A DNA stretch of 64,000 nt, taken from positions 124,001 to 188,000 of the forward strand of contig NZ_VOLC01000003.1 of NCBI RefSeq assembly GCF_009797935.1. The letters run 5' to 3'. Within the stretch, counting starts at the first letter, position 1, and every line of letters starts with the position of its first letter. Source of the stretch: Lunatibacter salilacus. Lineage in GTDB: Bacteria > Bacteroidota > Bacteroidia > Cytophagales > Cyclobacteriaceae. Of the stretch, positions 25,243-33,276 are shown in pieces. The notes below the pieces were generated by a model, which saw only the letters and a list, made by a program, of their open reading frames with translations, did no database searches and was not told where the DNA came from. Both the position numbers and the translations under genes were made by a program.

Positions 25243-26055
25243 ATGAAATTAAAGGATAAAGTAGTTATCATAACGGGAGCCACATCAGGCATTGGTAAGG
25301 CATGTGCCTTTGCGTTTGGCAGTGTTGGGGCGAAAGTAGTCATTACTGGAAGAAGCCAACCAAAAATAGACAATACGCTGGTACAACTTCAAAAGGCAGG
25401 AATCGAATGTTTGGGGTTGTTGGCTGATGCGGCCTCTCAGGAAGATAACGAAAGGGTGGCAAAGGACGCAGTAGCCCACTATGGAAAAATAGACATTTTG
25501 GTCAACAATGCAGGCATTAGCATGCGGGCACTTTTTAGAGATTTGGACATGAAGGTTTTCCATCAGGTTATGAATACGAATTTTTGGGGGGCAGTCTATC
25601 TGACAAAGGCATGCCTTCCGGAGGTTGTAGCCAACAAAGGTTCCATTGTCGCAGTCTCATCCATCAACGGTTTCAGGGGAACACCTGCCCGGACGGCCTA
25701 TACGGCAAGTAAATTTGCCATGAACGGTTTTTTTGAATCCCTAAGGACAGAGGTGATGAAGCTAGGGGTACACGTGCTGGTGGCCTGCCCGGGCTTTACG
25801 GAGTCCAATATTCGGAATATCGCATTGACCGCAGATGGTAGCTCCCAAAAAGAATCCCCTAGGGATGAAGGTAAGATGATGAGTTCGGAAGAGGTGGCAC
25901 AGGCGATCTTGATGGCTACTTTGAAAAGGAAACGGGATATTGTTTTGACAAGTCAGGGCAAGTTGGCACATTTTCTGAACAAATGGGTCCCTGGGATCAT
26001 GGATGGTATAGTCTATAACCACATGGCAAAGGAAAAAGACTCACCGTTTAAATAG
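25243..26055 (+). CDS. Short-chain dehydrogenase/reductase (SDR)
   Basis: A 270-residue classical SDR, an NAD(P)-dependent oxidoreductase with unknown substrate. The nucleotide-binding motif TGATSGIG is near the N-terminus, NNAG follows near residue 87, and the catalytic Ser/Tyr/Lys appear in AVSSINGF and YTASK. The ATG at 25243 (MKLKDKVVIITG) is chosen because the SDR fold begins there; upstream in-frame codons belong to the tandem repeat. A C-terminal extension (about residues 225-270) is like that of membrane-associated DHRS7-type SDRs. The helicase-like gene begins 6 bp after the stop, so both share a transcript. The 5' leader is a repeat array with no recognisable promoter. Confidence 0.93.
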   Translation: MKLKDKVVIITGATSGIGKACAFAFGSVGAKVVITGRSQPKIDNTLVQLQKAGIECLGLLADAASQEDNERVAKDAVAHYGKIDILVNNAGISMRALFRDLDMKVFHQVMNTNFWGAVYLTKACLPEVVANKGSIVAVSSINGFRGTPARTAYTASKFAMNGFFESLRTEVMKLGVHVLVACPGFTESNIRNIALTADGSSQKESPRDEGKMMSSEEVAQAILMATLKRKRDIVLTSQGKLAHFLNKWVPGIMDGIVYNHMAKEKDSPFK

Positions 26056-26061
26056 GGTTCG

Positions 26062-29000
26062 ATGCTTCAGGATATCTTGCAGGTATATAAAAACAGACTA
26101 GTGGATCTTTCTTCCAACAACCGGTCGATCTTTTTGCCAAAGCTGATTCATCAGCAGATGATCGACCTGAAGGATTTTCACTTTCTGAACAACCATCCCT
26201 CCTTTTTCTATATTACCGAGCTACTTGGGAGAAAGCGGAATATTCCCCTGATCCAATTGAATGACGCCAGGGATAAAAATGTCAACCAGCTTTCCCAGCG
26301 GCTGAAACGGCTGCAGCAAAACGTGAAATTTGCGGAAGAGGAAACGGGTGAGAAAAACCTGTTTGTAGGATGGCCCTTTGTAGAAGGCAAGCTGCTTAAT
26401 GACCAGTTGATTCGCTGCCCCCTGCTTTTTTTTCCAATTAGTCTGGTTCTGGAGGAAAATGCGTGGTATCTCAGAAAAAACCCCGGTGAACTTCCATTTT
26501 TAAACCCTTCATTTTTACTGGCCTACGGGCAAGCCCAGGGAAAGCCGCTGGACAAGGTTTGGATGGAGCAGTCTTTGGAAGATTTTTCCAAGGATCCGAG
26601 AGGATTTCGGACTGACCTATACCATCATCTCCAAAAGGGACTGGTGCTCAATTTCAACCGGGAAATATATCAGGATAAGCTGGAGATTTTCCCCGAGCAA
26701 AACCGTGCGTTTTTTGACGATGCATTCAGTACCGGGATACTGAAATTGAATCCCTATGCCGTATTGGGTCAGTTTCCCCAAAAAAGTTCATTTTTGATGG
26801 ACGATTATACACAGCTCATCGCCGAAAATAGCCACCAGGATCTGGATGGGTTGCTTGAATCGTGGTTTAGTACTTTTGATGCTTCTCCCAGGACTACAAA
26901 AGAAGACAACCTTTATACCACTCTCCCATTAGATGCCAGTCAGGAAGAAGTCATAAAAAATGTAAAAACTGGCGGATCCTGTGTCGTTCAGGGACCTCCG
27001 GGTACAGGCAAATCCCAGTTGATCTGCAATCTGGTCACAGATTTTATTTCCCGGGGAAAAAAAGTTCTTGTGATCTCGCAAAAACGGGTAGCATTGGATG
27101 TAGTCTTTGAGCGGCTAGCCCAGCAGGGGTTTGCCAATTTTGCGGGTTTGGTTCATGATTTTCGCGGCGACCGCAAAGAACTTTATAAAAAAATAGCCCA
27201 TCAGATCAGTTCCCTAGAAAGTTATCAGGAACTTAACCGATCCGTGGATGCCATACAGTTGGAAAGGAATTTTAGCCAAAACTGCCGAATCATCGAACGG
27301 AATATTGATTTTTTTTCCGAATATAAAGAGGCCTTGTTTGATGTGTATGATTGTGGAGCACCTATCAAACAACTCTATGTATCCTCATCAGCAGACGAAA
27401 AAAATATCGACCTTAACCAGTATTATAAGTCTTATCGGTTTGGTGAACTAGATTCGTTTTTCAGGGATTTTGAAGTTTTTCATGATTACTATAAAACCTA
27501 TGATTATCAGTCATCCTTTTGGTTTCACCGGGTAAACTTTTCTTCTTTTGAGTCTTCAGCTCTCAGCGGATTTAGAGATATCTTGCATGAGATAGCTCAA
27601 GTAAAGGAATCGGCCGAAAGCAAGCTGAAGAAATGGCTGGCCCAGGATTTTGAATTTAATGTTATTTTTCAATCTTTTGAAAACCGGGAGAAACTAGCAC
27701 AGCTGAAGGAGATCATCACAGATGAAAGTGTTTTCAATACGCTCAAGGAGCTTATGCCATTGGGAAAAAACTCCTTGGATGTCCTTTGGCTGGAAAACAA
27801 AGTGGATACTATAGCGAAACTTTTTCAATCTATCGGCATAGAATGGTATACAGCCGATGAGGATGTGGAGCCTACGTTCAAGCGTGCGATCCAACTTCTT
27901 GAGTTGCTTGACTCGTGGGTTGGCAAAATCAAGCTTAAATCAAACCCCAAAAAGTATTGGGATATTCTGAACCTGCTGGATTTGAATCAGCTTAAGAAAA
28001 ATAAGGAAGGGGTAGCCTTTTTGATCGAGAAACTGGAAAACCGACTTAATCTGAACCATCAATACACGCTACTCAAGCAAAAGGAATGGATTACGTTGCC
28101 TGAAAAACCCTTTGAATGGAATCGGTTTAAATCTATGGCGGACAAGTTGACTTTAGCCATTAGGGCCCGATTCTTAATGGCTGACTTGGGGGTTTTGGTT
28201 TCCTATATTTACCGTCAACCTATGTCATTCGCTCATTTTCACGGGACCTTGGATGAATTGATACGGCTCAACGAATGGGGGCTTGAACATCTTCCAAAGT
28301 GGCGAATTTATCTCACAGATATTCAGTTGAAGCATCTTTTGGGTGCTCCTGATGAGGAGAAATTATTTCCTGTCCTCGCTACTCTCCCCAAGGATTTTGA
28401 AGCTTTGGTTCGTTTTGACACGCTTAAAATGAATCTGCGTGAGGCGGATCGCAAAGTGATGGAGAAGTTGATGGATAATTTTCCAGAGTTGGACTTTGAA
28501 AGTCAAAAACAGATTTTTCTTGCGAATCTTAAAATAAGTTGGATCGAGCATTTGGAGGCGAAGTATCCCGTACTTAAGGAGCTTTCAGGGCCTCAGATGA
28601 GGGGAGTTATCACCGAATTTCAAGAGGCAGTGGAGGAAAAAAGTAAAATTTCCAGATTCATTGTTGAAATGAGGCTACGTGAAGAAGTTTGCAGCAAGTT
28701 GGAAAATAATCGGTTGGGGAACCTAATCACCTACAGGGACTTAAACCACCAAGTAACAAAAAAAAGTCAGCTTTGGCCGGTGAAAAAGCTTGTTTCAAAT
28801 CATGCCAAAGAAATATTTAAACTCATCCCATGTTGGTTGGCATCTCCAGAGACTGCCGCGGCTTTGTTTCCCTTGGAACCCTATTTCGATTTGGTCATTT
28901 TTGATGAGGCTTCCCAATGTTATTTTGAACGCGCCCTCCCCGTGATGAGGCGGGGAGTACAGGTTGTAGTTGCAGGCGACAGCCATCAATTGCAGCCCTC

Positions 29001-30051
29001 TGACTTGTATAAGGTGCGGATTGAAACTGAAGAGGAGGCACCGGAATTGGAATTGGAATCCCTACTTGAGATGGCCTCCAGATACTTCCCAACATTCCAG
29101 CTCAAGACTCATTATCGAAGCAGCTATTTACCCTTGATTCATTTTTCCAACATACATTTCTACAATAACTCCCTTTCCATGCTACCCGATATGCAGTCTC
29201 TAAATGAGGAGATTATTTCTTTGCGAAGGATAAAGATGAATGGGGTCTGGGAAAAGCAGACTAACCGGGAAGAAGCTGAAGAAGTAATTCATCAAGTGAA
29301 GCTTCTCCGGGAGAAATTCCCGCAGGAAAGCGTGGGAGTGATTACCTTTAATTATTTCCAGATGGTTTTGGTAATGGAATTATTGGATGCTGAGGGCTTG
29401 TTAAGCCATCAAGAAAAAATCAAGGTGCGAAACATTGAAAATGTTCAGGGCGACGAGTTTGATCGGGTTATTTTTACTGTGGGATATGCGCCCAATTTAT
29501 CCGGGAAATTTACGGCCAATTTTGGGCTACTCAGTAAAAAGGGAGGGGAAAACCGACTAAATGTAGCAGTTACCCGTGCAAGGAAAGAAATAATCCTAAT
29601 TACCAGTTTGTCGTCAGCAGATTTTAAAGACTCATTAATGGGGAATCGTGGAATAAAGATGCTGCGCGATTATATTGCCTTTGTAGAAGATGTGGAGGCC
29701 GGGAAAAATATTGACGTTAAACCGGTAATCCCCTCTGATTTTGAGGATACCTGGTCTTTAAAGAATCAGCTTTCGGGTGAGTATGGGAATCATATGGTTG
29801 GAGAAAATGCTTATTATAGGGTAATGGATCTCGAAGTAAGGGAATCCGGAAAACTATCCTCAGCTCTATTAACAGACGACCAGCGGTTTTATTCAGCCAA
29901 TAATGCCAAAGAGTCACTGGTTTACCACCCGAAATTATTGAGTGCGAAAAACTGGAAACCAATCTACGTTTTCAGCAGGCAATACTGGCTTGACCGCGCT
30001 GACCTACTCCAGACGAAATTGGGCAAAAAAGATAGTCATCTCCCCAAATAG
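26062..30051 (+). CDS. Large SF1 (UPF1-like) helicase/ATPase with DUF4011-like N-terminus
   Basis: A 1329-residue ATPase of superfamily 1. Residues 1-280 resemble the DUF4011-type N-terminal region of such helicases (LLFFPISLVLEE near 121-132). Walker A GPPGTGKS is at 311-318, the Walker B DEAS is at about 948-951, followed by VVAGDSHQLQPSD, then VQGDEFDRVIFTVG and NVAVTRARKEI (motif VI, about 1167). Motifs I and II are separated by some 630 residues, mostly charged and helical, much more than in standard SF1A/B enzymes. No nuclease domain is recognisable at the C-terminus, unlike several defence-linked relatives. Role unknown: DNA/RNA maintenance or defence are possible. It is convergent with gldH with only 5 bases between the stops. 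Confidence 0.8.
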   Translation: MLQDILQVYKNRLVDLSSNNRSIFLPKLIHQQMIDLKDFHFLNNHPSFFYITELLGRKRNIPLIQLNDARDKNVNQLSQRLKRLQQNVKFAEEETGEKNLFVGWPFVEGKLLNDQLIRCPLLFFPISLVLEENAWYLRKNPGELPFLNPSFLLAYGQAQGKPLDKVWMEQSLEDFSKDPRGFRTDLYHHLQKGLVLNFNREIYQDKLEIFPEQNRAFFDDAFSTGILKLNPYAVLGQFPQKSSFLMDDYTQLIAENSHQDLDGLLESWFSTFDASPRTTKEDNLYTTLPLDASQEEVIKNVKTGGSCVVQGPPGTGKSQLICNLVTDFISRGKKVLVISQKRVALDVVFERLAQQGFANFAGLVHDFRGDRKELYKKIAHQISSLESYQELNRSVDAIQLERNFSQNCRIIERNIDFFSEYKEALFDVYDCGAPIKQLYVSSSADEKNIDLNQYYKSYRFGELDSFFRDFEVFHDYYKTYDYQSSFWFHRVNFSSFESSALSGFRDILHEIAQVKESAESKLKKWLAQDFEFNVIFQSFENREKLAQLKEIITDESVFNTLKELMPLGKNSLDVLWLENKVDTIAKLFQSIGIEWYTADEDVEPTFKRAIQLLELLDSWVGKIKLKSNPKKYWDILNLLDLNQLKKNKEGVAFLIEKLENRLNLNHQYTLLKQKEWITLPEKPFEWNRFKSMADKLTLAIRARFLMADLGVLVSYIYRQPMSFAHFHGTLDELIRLNEWGLEHLPKWRIYLTDIQLKHLLGAPDEEKLFPVLATLPKDFEALVRFDTLKMNLREADRKVMEKLMDNFPELDFESQKQIFLANLKISWIEHLEAKYPVLKELSGPQMRGVITEFQEAVEEKSKISRFIVEMRLREEVCSKLENNRLGNLITYRDLNHQVTKKSQLWPVKKLVSNHAKEIFKLIPCWLASPETAAALFPLEPYFDLVIFDEASQCYFERALPVMRRGVQVVVAGDSHQLQPSDLYKVRIETEEEAPELELESLLEMASRYFPTFQLKTHYRSSYLPLIHFSNIHFYNNSLSMLPDMQSLNEEIISLRRIKMNGVWEKQTNREEAEEVIHQVKLLREKFPQESVGVITFNYFQMVLVMELLDAEGLLSHQEKIKVRNIENVQGDEFDRVIFTVGYAPNLSGKFTANFGLLSKKGGENRLNVAVTRARKEIILITSLSSADFKDSLMGNRGIKMLRDYIAFVEDVEAGKNIDVKPVIPSDFEDTWSLKNQLSGEYGNHMVGENAYYRVMDLEVRESGKLSSALLTDDQRFYSANNAKESLVYHPKLLSAKNWKPIYVFSRQYWLDRADLLQTKLGKKDSHLPK

Positions 30052-30056
30052 GGGAG

Positions 30057-30533
30057 TTAGTTGTCACCCAACAGCTTGATGCCCACCGATTCAATTCCCT
30101 CTAGTCGTTCTTTTCTCATGTATTGCCAAATAGTTATCTGTGTGGTTTCGGGAAAAATTTTCCCTTTCCCTAACAATGTATCATATACCGTGTGACGATT
30201 GCCAAAGCCTTTCCCAATAGGCCTTCCAGTTTTAGAATCGAAAAGGGCAATATTCACCAAAGTGTCCTGGAGGATTGAGGCTGTACTGTCTTCCTGCACA
30301 AACCGTATATACAGGTTGTGGAATTCATATGTGTCCGTATATCGTATGGAGACTACAGGTATGGTTGATTGGGGTTGAATTTCTCGAATTTTAAATGATA
30401 CCTTCTCTTCCAATTTCCATGAACCATCCTCAAAATCCCTGTAATCTTCGAACACCCTGTCTGTATTACAGGAGGATATTACCCACCCAATAACCACAAT
30501 CGTCAAAAACCCCACTATGAGATCTTTATTCAT
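30057..30533 (-). CDS. gldH: Gliding motility lipoprotein GldH
   Basis: A 158-residue lipoprotein needed for gliding in Flavobacterium johnsoniae. ATG 30533 (MNKDLIVG) is used; it gives a signal peptide with lipobox VISSC, while the longer frame to 30620 lies within the upstream gene. The body is beta-rich, with the family-like FEDGSWKLEEKVSFKI and TITIWQYMR-type segments (here ITIWQYMRKERL). The start overlaps the RicT-like gene by 8 bases, so the two are translationally coupled. GldH is conserved in Bacteroidota beyond visibly gliding species, so its presence does not prove motility. Confidence 0.9.
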   Translation of the reverse strand: MNKDLIVGFLTIVVIGWVISSCNTDRVFEDYRDFEDGSWKLEEKVSFKIREIQPQSTIPVVSIRYTDTYEFHNLYIRFVQEDSTASILQDTLVNIALFDSKTGRPIGKGFGNRHTVYDTLLGKGKIFPETTQITIWQYMRKERLEGIESVGIKLLGDN

Positions 30534-31914
30534 TGGAGCCATTGGTTTTTGGAGGTCCGGAGTTGCCACGTCGTCGGTTGTTGCTCCTTCTTTTCTTTTT
30601 CGGTGTCTCGGTGTTTCCACCTGAAACTTCCCCTACTGGTTTTGTGTTGGCCTGTGGCTGTTCCGAAGGAAATGGTTTAGGTCTATTTTGGCTTCGTCCC
30701 TGGCTCGGTTTTCGATTCCTGTTGGGATTTCCTGAAGGTGTACCTCCGTTTGGTTGTTTTTGTACGGAAGCTGGCACAGTTTCTTCGCCGTTTGCTCCTT
30801 GCTTATTTTTGGGTTTCCGCTTCTTTTTCTTTTTTGTTTGGCTAAACTTTTTGTCCAGTAATTCCAAATCCCTGTTTGAGTTTGAATACACTTCCTCCGA
30901 GTCTATCTCTTTATCCTGCTTCAGGCTGGAAGGTGTTTCCCCTCTTTCGTTCATTTCCATAATTTCCGTTACCCGGATACAGTCCACAGCATGCCAGTTA
31001 TTGTCATCATTGTAGCTGAACCACATAAGTTTCCTGAAAATGTCCGTTTTCTGCAGTTTAGCGGTACCTGCTTCCGTCAACAGCGGCTTTTCCACGTTGG
31101 GTATGTCTTTCAATGCGCTCATGTAACTGTCCAACTCGTAGTTAAGGCAGCATTTAAGCCTACCGCATTGACCTGAAAGTTTGCTGGGGTTAAGCGAAAG
31201 GTTCTGATACCTTGCCGCTGATGTGGTGACGCTCTTAAAATCGTGGATCCAAGTGGAACAGCAAAGTTCACGGCCGCAAACGCCGATTCCTCCCAGCCTT
31301 CCGGCTTCCTGCCTGAGACTGATTTGCCGCATTTCTATCCGGATTTTGAATTCAGAAGCCAGAAATTTAATTAGCTCCCTGAAGTCCACTCTGTCCTCGG
31401 CGGAATAATAAAAGGTTGCTTTGGAGCCGTCCGCCTGAAATTCCACATCGGAGAGTTTCATCTTCAGCGATATCTCATCAATGATTTGCTTTCCCCGATA
31501 GAGGGTAGGAAGTTCTCTGTTTTTAGCATCCTGCCATTTGTCAAGGTCCTTTTGGTTTGCTATTCGGTAAATCCGCAGAATGTTGTCGTCATCTTTAATT
31601 TTTCTCTTCTGCATTTGAAGCCGAACCAATTCGCCTTGCAAAGAAACGTAGCCTATGTGGTGCCCATTGGGTACGTCCACTACAACGGGGTCGCCGGTGG
31701 TAAGGGGAAGGTAATCTACGTTTCGGAAATAATCCTTTCGACCTCCCTTGAATTTTATTTCTACAATATCGAATTTGTCCATTTCAGGCAATCCCATATG
31801 GGAAAGCCAGTCAAAGGAATTCATTTTATTACAATCGCTCGTACCGCAAGTGCCGTTGTTTTGGCAGCCACCGACATTGTCGGTTCCGGTAGAGCAGTTA
31901 CTACATCCTGCCAT
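30526..31914 (-). CDS. PSP1/RicT-like protein with Cys-rich N-terminus
   Basis: A 462-residue homolog of the PSP1 C-terminal family (RicT/YaaT in Bacillus, a partner in an Fe-S complex that affects RNase Y). The N-terminus has five cysteines within 28 residues (Cys4, 7, 17, 23, 28). The PSP1 domain (about 45-300) has further pairs in CGRELCC and CGRLKCC. From about 345 the tail is low-complexity, rich in Lys, Asn, Pro and Arg, and disordered-looking (KKKKKRKPKNKQ), suggesting RNA contact. It lies between purD and gldH in a minus-strand operon; this pairing with gldH is typical of Bacteroidota. Whether it binds an Fe-S cluster here is inference. Confidence 0.85.
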   Translation of the reverse strand: MAGCSNCSTGTDNVGGCQNNGTCGTSDCNKMNSFDWLSHMGLPEMDKFDIVEIKFKGGRKDYFRNVDYLPLTTGDPVVVDVPNGHHIGYVSLQGELVRLQMQKRKIKDDDNILRIYRIANQKDLDKWQDAKNRELPTLYRGKQIIDEISLKMKLSDVEFQADGSKATFYYSAEDRVDFRELIKFLASEFKIRIEMRQISLRQEAGRLGGIGVCGRELCCSTWIHDFKSVTTSAARYQNLSLNPSKLSGQCGRLKCCLNYELDSYMSALKDIPNVEKPLLTEAGTAKLQKTDIFRKLMWFSYNDDNNWHAVDCIRVTEIMEMNERGETPSSLKQDKEIDSEEVYSNSNRDLELLDKKFSQTKKKKKRKPKNKQGANGEETVPASVQKQPNGGTPSGNPNRNRKPSQGRSQNRPKPFPSEQPQANTKPVGEVSGGNTETPKKKRRSNNRRRGNSGPPKTNGSNE

Positions 31915-31966
31915 AATTATATATATTTAGGGAGTACCACTCCTCGTTAACTGGTTGGTAAGCGGC

Positions 31967-33262
31967 CTATTTGATCACCTGTAAGATGTCCTGTCCGATG
32001 TCTTTCCGGTAATAGACGCCATCCCATTGAATTTGATTTACTCTCGCGTAAGCATTAGAAATGGCATCTTGCATTTCTTCGCCCTTTCCTGTAATGCCCA
32101 ATACCCTGCCTCCATTTGTAAGCACCACACCGGATTCATCCGTGGATGTGCCCGCATGGAATACCCAGCTTTCAGTTTGAGATGATTCCTCCAAGCCTTG
32201 TATGTGCTTTCCTTTTTCATAAGCATCCGGATATCCTCCGGCGACCATAACTACAGTAGCGGCAGTAAAGGGATTTATCCCCAAGGTGTATTGGCATAAT
32301 GTGCTAGTTGCGATACTTGAAAGCAATTCTACAAAATCGCTTTTGATCCGGGGTAAAACAGCTTGGGTTTCGGGGTCTCCCATACGCACATTATATTCAA
32401 TTACATAGGGATCTCCAGCCTTGTTCATTAGGCCTATAAAAATGAACCCCTGATAAGGGATATTATCTTTTCTTAATCCTAAGAGGGTAGGCAACACCAC
32501 ATTGTCCCTTACCTTTTGCATAAATGCCTCATCCGCAAAAGGAACGGGACTCACAGCTCCCATGCCTCCCGTGTTTGGACCGGAATCATTGTCGCCTATT
32601 CGCTTGTAATCTTTGGCCTCCGGCAAGATGACATAATCGGAACCGTCTAAAGCAACAAAAACTGACAGCTCAATTCCCGTCAAAAATTCCTCGATTACTA
32701 CCTTCTGAGAGGCGGTGCCGAACTTGCCTTTGAGCAACATTTCCTCAAATTCCGCGCAGGCTTCATCAAAGTCGTTGCAGATTAAGACCCCCTTTCCCGC
32801 TGCCAAACCGTCAGCTTTAAGCACAATAGGCAAGGTTTGCTGCCGAATATAGGACAACCCTTCCTCAAGGGTTTCTTTGGTGAAGCTTTGATAGGCTGCG
32901 GTTGGGATACCGTGCCGTGCCATGAATTGTTTGGAAAAGTCTTTGCTTCCTTCTAATTGAGCCCCTAATCTTCCTGGGCCAACCAAAAGAATGTCTTTGA
33001 GTTCATCGGACGCTTCAAAGTAATCGCGAATACCTCTGACTAGCGGTTCCTCAGGACCCACTACGACCAGGTTTATTGCTTTTTTCAGACAAAATGAACC
33101 TAATTTCTCAAAATCATTTACTTCTATGGACACGTTCTCACCTAACGTTGAGGTGCCTGCATTTCCGGGTGCTATGTATAACTCCTCACAATGGGTACTT
33201 TGGGTAATTTTCCACGCAAAGGCATGTTCTCTCCCCCCACTGCCTATAAGCAATATTTTCAT
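31967..33262 (-). CDS. purD: Phosphoribosylamine-glycine ligase
   Basis: Second step of purine synthesis: joins glycine to phosphoribosylamine with ATP. At 431 residues it is full length. Visible motifs are ILLIGSGGREHAFAW at the N-terminus, VVGPEEPLVRGI, KADGLAAGKGV in the ATP-grasp domain, GPNTGGMGAVSP and EYNVRMGDPETQ. It starts 14 bp after recQ ends and is followed after 52 bases by the RicT-like gene, so it lies in a mixed housekeeping operon. No PurR-like operator or purine riboswitch is evident. Confidence 0.98.
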   Translation of the reverse strand: MKILLIGSGGREHAFAWKITQSTHCEELYIAPGNAGTSTLGENVSIEVNDFEKLGSFCLKKAINLVVVGPEEPLVRGIRDYFEASDELKDILLVGPGRLGAQLEGSKDFSKQFMARHGIPTAAYQSFTKETLEEGLSYIRQQTLPIVLKADGLAAGKGVLICNDFDEACAEFEEMLLKGKFGTASQKVVIEEFLTGIELSVFVALDGSDYVILPEAKDYKRIGDNDSGPNTGGMGAVSPVPFADEAFMQKVRDNVVLPTLLGLRKDNIPYQGFIFIGLMNKAGDPYVIEYNVRMGDPETQAVLPRIKSDFVELLSSIATSTLCQYTLGINPFTAATVVMVAGGYPDAYEKGKHIQGLEESSQTESWVFHAGTSTDESGVVLTNGGRVLGITGKGEEMQDAISNAYARVNQIQWDGVYYRKDIGQDILQVIK

Positions 33263-33276
33263 TGGTTATTTTTAGT

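Noticed and set aside
30533-31015. 160-codon plus-strand gene opposite the RicT-like tail
   Set aside because: It is Phe/Gly/Leu-rich only because it is complementary to the Lys/Asn/Arg-rich low-complexity tail.
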